A stretch of DNA of 8,413 nucleotides from an uncultured Prevotella sp. (GTDB lineage: Bacteria; Bacteroidota; Bacteroidia; Bacteroidales; Bacteroidaceae), in contig CAJLYG010000141.1 of the NCBI GenBank assembly GCA_905210845.1, forward strand, positions 1-8,413, written 5' to 3'. The translations under genes and the position numbers were made by a program. Below are positions 5,320 to 8,413 of the stretch, piece after piece. Each line of letters opens with the position of its first letter. Within the stretch, counting starts at the first letter, position 1. The notes beneath the pieces were generated by a model. The model did no database searches. It was not told the origin of the DNA and worked only from the letters and a program-made list of their open reading frames with translations.

Positions 5320-6600
5320 CTACCGATTGAAAAGCTGCCAGGTGAAATGCCAGATCCTGATCAATGGGACCCAGAGCACTTCAGAGGGATACAGCTTCAT
5401 GTACCTGTTGTTTCTCTTGATGATGAGGAAAAACCTTTTGAGGGGTGATCTTTCTTCGATAATGCTGTCGTCTTGATAGTATTTCCCGAAGTTACCTCCG
5501 TCCATGATATCGTTCCATAGGATACTGCCAGCCAAGTCGTCGGGCGGAACCAACAGTTTCTCTTCCTCTATTCCTAAGATCTCACGCAGGATCCACATCA
5601 TCGCTTGCGCGAAGCGGTATAGCCCGAACTCCTTGGTCAGTGTGGTATAGTTGAAGTCGGTTTCCTTGTCCTGCCGATGGAAGGCTTTCACTAAATAATA
5701 GTAATCTATGACTTGGCGTAACCCGACACCGTCGGTCAGTTCATGTTGCAAGACATGGCCTAACTGGGAGATCAAGCTGAACTCAACCGTAGGGATCGGC
5801 ATCTTCCCGTAGTGATGGGGGAGCTCCACCAAATGATGGCATTGCTCCTGGATATGTTCCTTGAACCACCTTTGCAGTCTCCTGTCGTTAAAGGGATTGT
5901 TCATGTGGACAGGGAAGAAGTGAACCTCGATGATGATCCCATCTTTATGAAATTCGATATGCCTGTATTTGATGTCATACTTCTTGATGCTCTTCTTGCA
6001 ATATTTCAGGATGGTCTTTCTGTTACTGTTGATGACCACGTCGATATCTCCCGGAATCCTTTCGTATAGGTCAGGATAATAATAGTTGTTGCCTTGTCCT
6101 TTCAGGATATAGCATTCCAGTCCTTGCTGGCTGAACTTTTGGTATATCTTCCCGCACCAGTGGAACAGTTTGTCGTTGCTCTTCGTGATGTTTTGTTGCG
6201 TCAGCATCCACTTCCCCAATTCCTGAATGGTAGGCTTGTTCCCCTTGAATATTTCATGTGACTTTTGCTTGTCTTGTTCGGCTTTCATCTTTGCATCCAA
6301 CTTCATGATGCCATGGAAGTATATGCCAAGGATGGCTTGCTTCTTTCCAAACTCATGCATTTCATGCCACTTCACGGAATCAATATGCTGGGGCAAGGGC
6401 GCTTGCTCATCATCTGCGAGACTATATTGAAGGAAATCTAAAAAGCCCTTTTCCAACAGGGTTTTCCTCCGGATCCTGCTGATCAGCCGCTCATTGTCTA
6501 TATGTCCCTTTTCCTTGAAAAGAAGGTAAAAGGTGAACAGGGCACTCGCGATATAATAAAGGAGAAAAATAAGTAATGCTACTTTCATAAGATCAGCCAT
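5320..6600 (-). CDS. Nucleotidyltransferase-fold protein (NTP_transf_5 type) with N-terminal membrane anchor
   Basis: Numbered from the ATG at 6600 (426 residues): a hydrophobic helix at about 6-28, a basic linker, then a soluble domain with LKGQG at 166-170, GDIDVV at 184-189 (the GxxD-type acidic pair of the polymerase-beta nucleotidyltransferase fold), IEVHF at 224-228 carrying the possible third acidic residue, and LGHVLQHELTDGVGLRQVIDYYYL around 280-303, characteristic of the uncharacterised nucleotidyltransferase family. Substrate is unknown; relatives often sit in surface-polysaccharide loci, but no such genes are seen here. The frame opens at a GTG at 6621, but the promoter at 6624-6654 puts the transcript start at or below that codon. 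The ATG at 6600, with GAGAAG a few bases upstream, is therefore the likelier start. It is followed by mutS2 with a 4-base gap to the longer mutS2 frame or 46 bases to the preferred start. The membrane anchor seems unusual for the family. Confidence 0.82.
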   Translation of the reverse strand: MADLMKVALLIFLLYYIASALFTFYLLFKEKGHIDNERLISRIRRKTLLEKGFLDFLQYSLADDEQAPLPQHIDSVKWHEMHEFGKKQAILGIYFHGIMKLDAKMKAEQDKQKSHEIFKGNKPTIQELGKWMLTQQNITKSNDKLFHWCGKIYQKFSQQGLECYILKGQGNNYYYPDLYERIPGDIDVVINSNRKTILKYCKKSIKKYDIKYRHIEFHKDGIIIEVHFFPVHMNNPFNDRRLQRWFKEHIQEQCHHLVELPHHYGKMPIPTVEFSLISQLGHVLQHELTDGVGLRQVIDYYYLVKAFHRQDKETDFNYTTLTKEFGLYRFAQAMMWILREILGIEEEKLLVPPDDLAGSILWNDIMDGGNFGKYYQDDSIIEERSPLKRFFLIIKRNNRYMKLYPSEVLWVPLIRIWHFTWQLFNR

Positions 6601-6623
6601 TATAATCTTCTCGTTAGTCACCG

Positions 6624-6654
6624 CAAAGATACGCTAAATTCTTGTTCAATGCAA
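6624..6654 (-). promoter_or_regulatory. Bacteroidetes-type promoter (TTG-N20-TATCTTTG) of the nucleotidyltransferase-mutS2 operon
   Basis: On the minus strand, TTG at 6654-6652 is followed by exactly 20 bases and the consensus -7 element TATCTTTG at 6631-6624. Predicted transcription start is about 6615-6620, leaving a leader of 15-20 bases before the ATG at 6600 and excluding the upstream GTG as start. The -33 element and spacer overlap the inverted repeat at 6635-6661, which suggests control by a DNA-binding protein. Confidence 0.72.
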
Positions 6655-6661
6655 GAATTTA
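6635..6661. repeat. Inverted repeat overlapping the nucleotidyltransferase promoter
   Basis: TAAATTCTTG (6635-6644) and CAAGAATTTA (6652-6661) are exact reverse complements separated by seven bases. The repeat covers the -33 box and most of the promoter spacer, so a bound protein would block RNA polymerase. It could also serve as a hairpin ending the DUF554 transcript 84 bases after that gene's stop, but the stem is AT-rich and no T-run follows. The outer halves match those of the palindrome at 1133-1152. Confidence 0.6.
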
Positions 6662-6744
6662 CACAATTATTTCAATTTGCCTTCTCTTTTGCCAAGGATG
6701 AACTTGCTTAGACTTTGGAAGAAACTTCTCCGTCCATCTTCCTG

Positions 6745-7434
6745 TCAGAATATTCCCAAGATCAGGAACCAGAGAATGGGGACAAACAAAGAGGGGAGAA
6801 AATTGAGCGTCTTGCAGTCTTTTAGGTTGAGGAGGGAAAGGCCGGAGGCTACGATGAGCAGACCGCCAATGACCAGTAATTCTGCCATGAATGCCTGGCT
6901 CATGGCTTGGCTCGACAACTTCGCTACCAAATAAAACAGTCCTTGCCAACAGAATAGGACGGGAGCCGCGAGGATCATTCCGATCCCGTAGGTGGATGCG
7001 AAGACGGTAGAAGTGACAATGTCAAGGGTGGAATTAGTGTAGAGAAAGGTGTTGTCTCCTTTCAGCGCGCTGATGACCGGTCCTAACATGCTTAAGGGAC
7101 CGATGCAATACAACAGGATGGCGGTGGAAAGCCCTTCCGCAAGATCCTTCCCCTTGCCTGCATGGGAGTGCTTGTTGACCGTCTGCTTGAACTTCCCATC
7201 AAGGTCAAGCCATGTCCCGACCACCCCACCGATGGCGATGGAGACGATGAAAAGGACGGGATACTTGCTTTGGGAGAAGTGGGAGAGGGTTGCGTTCAAG
7301 CCAATGGCAAGACAGGCAAGCCCTAATCCTGTATAGAGGATCTCCCTATACTGTTCTTTAATACCCTTGTGGAATAAGGTACCTGCCAAGGTTCCTATGA
7401 TGATGCAGCAGGTGTTGACAATCGTTCCTAACAT
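6745..7434 (-). CDS. DUF554 family integral membrane protein (YqgA/YdfK-like)
   Basis: This is a 229-residue hydrophobic protein with about six to seven predicted membrane helices (roughly 2-20, 33-50, 58-76, 103-123, 136-160, 165-175 to 200, 210-228). It opens LGTIVNTCCIIIGTLAGTL, carries CIGPLSMLGP at about 110-119 and LDIVTSTVFASTYGIGM at 137-153, all family-typical landmarks of DUF554. Length is normal for the family (about 220-240). Members are inner-membrane proteins of unknown transport or other function; none can be assigned here. It starts 6 bases after the AraC-regulator stop, with only a weak GAAAAGAT upstream, so translation is probably coupled to the regulator gene. The 84 bases after its stop lead into the inverted repeat and promoter of the next operon. 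Confidence 0.93.
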   Translation of the reverse strand: MLGTIVNTCCIIIGTLAGTLFHKGIKEQYREILYTGLGLACLAIGLNATLSHFSQSKYPVLFIVSIAIGGVVGTWLDLDGKFKQTVNKHSHAGKGKDLAEGLSTAILLYCIGPLSMLGPVISALKGDNTFLYTNSTLDIVTSTVFASTYGIGMILAAPVLFCWQGLFYLVAKLSSQAMSQAFMAELLVIGGLLIVASGLSLLNLKDCKTLNFLPSLFVPILWFLILGIF

Positions 7435-7440
7435 ATCTTT

Positions 7441-8322
7441 TCAGTGTTTCTTTCTGAATTCTTGGGGTGATTGCCCGGTCTTCCGGCGGAACATACGGGC
7501 AAAGTGAGTGGGATAGGTGAATCCTAATTCCTCGGCGATCTCTCCTACGCTCATGGGAGTGTCTGCAAGGAGATGCTTGCCCTGGGAGATGATCCGTTGC
7601 TGGATATACTCTTGTGCTGTGATATGCAGTTCCCTCTTGACCAAGTCGCCGAAATAATTCGGGGAAAGATGGAAATGGGTGGCGCACCAGGCAACTGTCG
7701 GCTGTCCCATTTGGGCAGAAGACCCGCTGGAGAGATAATTGTCAAGCAATAGGTCGAGTTGGGTCTTGAGGTTCGTATTGTGGATGCGGTCTTCCTCAAA
7801 CTGCCGTTCGAAGAAGCGTTTGCAATACGACAAGAGGGTCCCAATGCCGAGACGCAGCATGTGATCGGAGAGGTAATCGCGCTTAGACAGGAGCTCTGCC
7901 TGGATGTTGGCAAAGCTGTTGAGGATGATGCCACGCTCGGATGACGAGAGGGTGAGCGCTTCGTTGACGTCATGGTTGAAGAAGTCGAACATGTAAAAGT
8001 CACGCCCAAGCCCTGTCCGCTCTAATAGCTCGGGCTTGAAAACGACCATCCAGCCACGGGGCTTGACGCTATAGTCTAAGTTCATGGCAACATACTGACG
8101 GGGACGGAGCCAGAAGATCGTGCCCGCATCATAACGGATGGCGGTGCCTGCCTTGACTAACTCGCCGAAGTCTGCATCCATCAGGACGACACAGTACATG
8201 TCAAAACGCAAGAGATCGTATAAGCTAAGGTCGGCACGCGACAAGTCTCCAACAGCCATCATTGGGTGAACGGTGGGCTGATGGAAATAGGCGTTAAACT
8301 GGTCCATCGTTGAAACAATCAT
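7441..8322 (-). CDS. AraC family transcriptional regulator
   Basis: A 293-residue protein. Residues 1-170 form the sensor domain, of the cupin type by family analogy (GTIFWLRPRQYVAM at about 67-80 is the typical sheet-turn before MVVFKPELL). The C-terminal 100 residues are the double HTH of AraC/XylS proteins: first helix-turn-helix at about 207-230 (VAWCATHFHLSPNYFGDLVKREL) and second at about 257-290 with the signature MSVGEIAEELGFTYPTHFARMFRRKTG. No deletion or missing segment is apparent. The ligand is unknown. The start at 8322 fits a leader of about 30 bases from the -7 box at 8357-8364; an alternative ATG lies at codon 6. The gene is followed after 6 bases by the DUF554 gene, so that protein is a plausible partner or regulated product. 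Tandem 13-bp repeats upstream may be its autoregulatory site. Confidence 0.95.
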   Translation of the reverse strand: MIVSTMDQFNAYFHQPTVHPMMAVGDLSRADLSLYDLLRFDMYCVVLMDADFGELVKAGTAIRYDAGTIFWLRPRQYVAMNLDYSVKPRGWMVVFKPELLERTGLGRDFYMFDFFNHDVNEALTLSSSERGIILNSFANIQAELLSKRDYLSDHMLRLGIGTLLSYCKRFFERQFEEDRIHNTNLKTQLDLLLDNYLSSGSSAQMGQPTVAWCATHFHLSPNYFGDLVKRELHITAQEYIQQRIISQGKHLLADTPMSVGEIAEELGFTYPTHFARMFRRKTGQSPQEFRKKH

Positions 8323-8356
8323 GTCTTATAAAGGATAGAAATGACTAACTCTGGGA

Positions 8357-8364
8357 CAAAGGTA
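8357..8364 (-). promoter_or_regulatory. -7 promoter element of the AraC-DUF554 unit
   Basis: The minus strand reads TACCTTTG, an exact TAnnTTTG match 35 bases before the AraC ATG, predicting a transcription start around 8349-8353. There is no TTG/TTTG 19-21 bases upstream; the spacer is a run of A and T. A strong -7 box without a -33 box, next to direct repeats, is what an activator-dependent promoter would look like. Confidence 0.62.
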
Positions 8365-8386
8365 GCTAAAATATTCTATTTTTTCC

Positions 8387-8412
8387 GTAAAATAGGTCAG
8401 TAATATAGGTCA
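8387..8412. repeat. Two adjacent 13-bp direct repeats upstream of the AraC promoter
   Basis: GTAAAATAGGTCA (8387-8399) is followed directly by GTAATATAGGTCA (8400-8412), with one mismatch in 13. On the minus strand they read TGACCTATNTTAC. They lie just upstream of where the missing -33 element should be, the usual place for AraC-type activator sites, which are often direct repeats. The window ends one base later, so further copies may lie beyond it. Confidence 0.68.
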
Positions 8413-8413
8413 T

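Noticed and set aside
7551..8009. Minus-strand 152-codon frame inside the AraC gene
   Set aside because: It is an overlapping out-of-frame reading, rich in serine, threonine and proline; the AraC frame carries all recognisable domains.

Overview
The window looks like a Bacteroidota chromosome, most probably Bacteroidales (Prevotellaceae- or Bacteroidaceae-like). Several genes are preceded by the distinctive Bacteroidetes -7 element TAnnTTTG, three of them with a TTTG or TTG -33 element 19-20 bases upstream. Shine-Dalgarno sequences are scarce. The recognisable proteins (an OMP_b-brl_3-type outer-membrane barrel, an NTP_transf_5-type nucleotidyltransferase, a membrane-anchored coiled-coil/HTH protein) belong to families common in that order. 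The species cannot be fixed from the sequence.

Left edge (1-300): a stable-RNA unit on the minus strand. A small signal recognition particle RNA runs directly, with no spacer, into the 5' part of a tRNA that is cut by the window edge. A divergent plus-strand promoter of standard Bacteroidetes form drives the next gene.

Accessory or decaying segment (300-2726), plus strand: a short membrane-anchored coiled-coil protein with a divergent C-terminal helix-turn-helix and an ambiguous start. It is followed by about 470 bases without a gene that are rich in repeats: a 22-bp tandem repeat starting exactly after the stop codon, a near-perfect palindrome, and a cluster of 10-bp TTGACAACCT-like repeats. 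Then comes a decayed promoter followed by the C-terminal part of an outer-membrane beta-barrel gene that has lost its 5' end, carries an in-frame stop and loses its frame near the end. A 270-base convergent intergenic space, with one candidate 35-codon ORF, ends the segment.

Core-like segment (2727-8413), all minus strand. There are two transcription units. The distal unit reads AraC-type regulator, then a DUF554 membrane protein 6 bases later, which suggests co-transcription and a regulator/target or regulator/partner relation. The second unit starts at a clear promoter overlapping an inverted repeat and reads a membrane-tethered nucleotidyltransferase, then mutS2 (MutS2 ATPase with C-terminal Smr domain). 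The AraC gene has its own -7 box, and just upstream of it lie two adjacent copies of a 13-bp direct repeat that make a good operator candidate.

No phage, CRISPR, toxin-antitoxin or complete mobile element was recognised. The least explained parts are the repeat-rich 1000-1260 region, the start of the first coding gene, and the AraC upstream repeats. I did not find a demonstrable new biological system.
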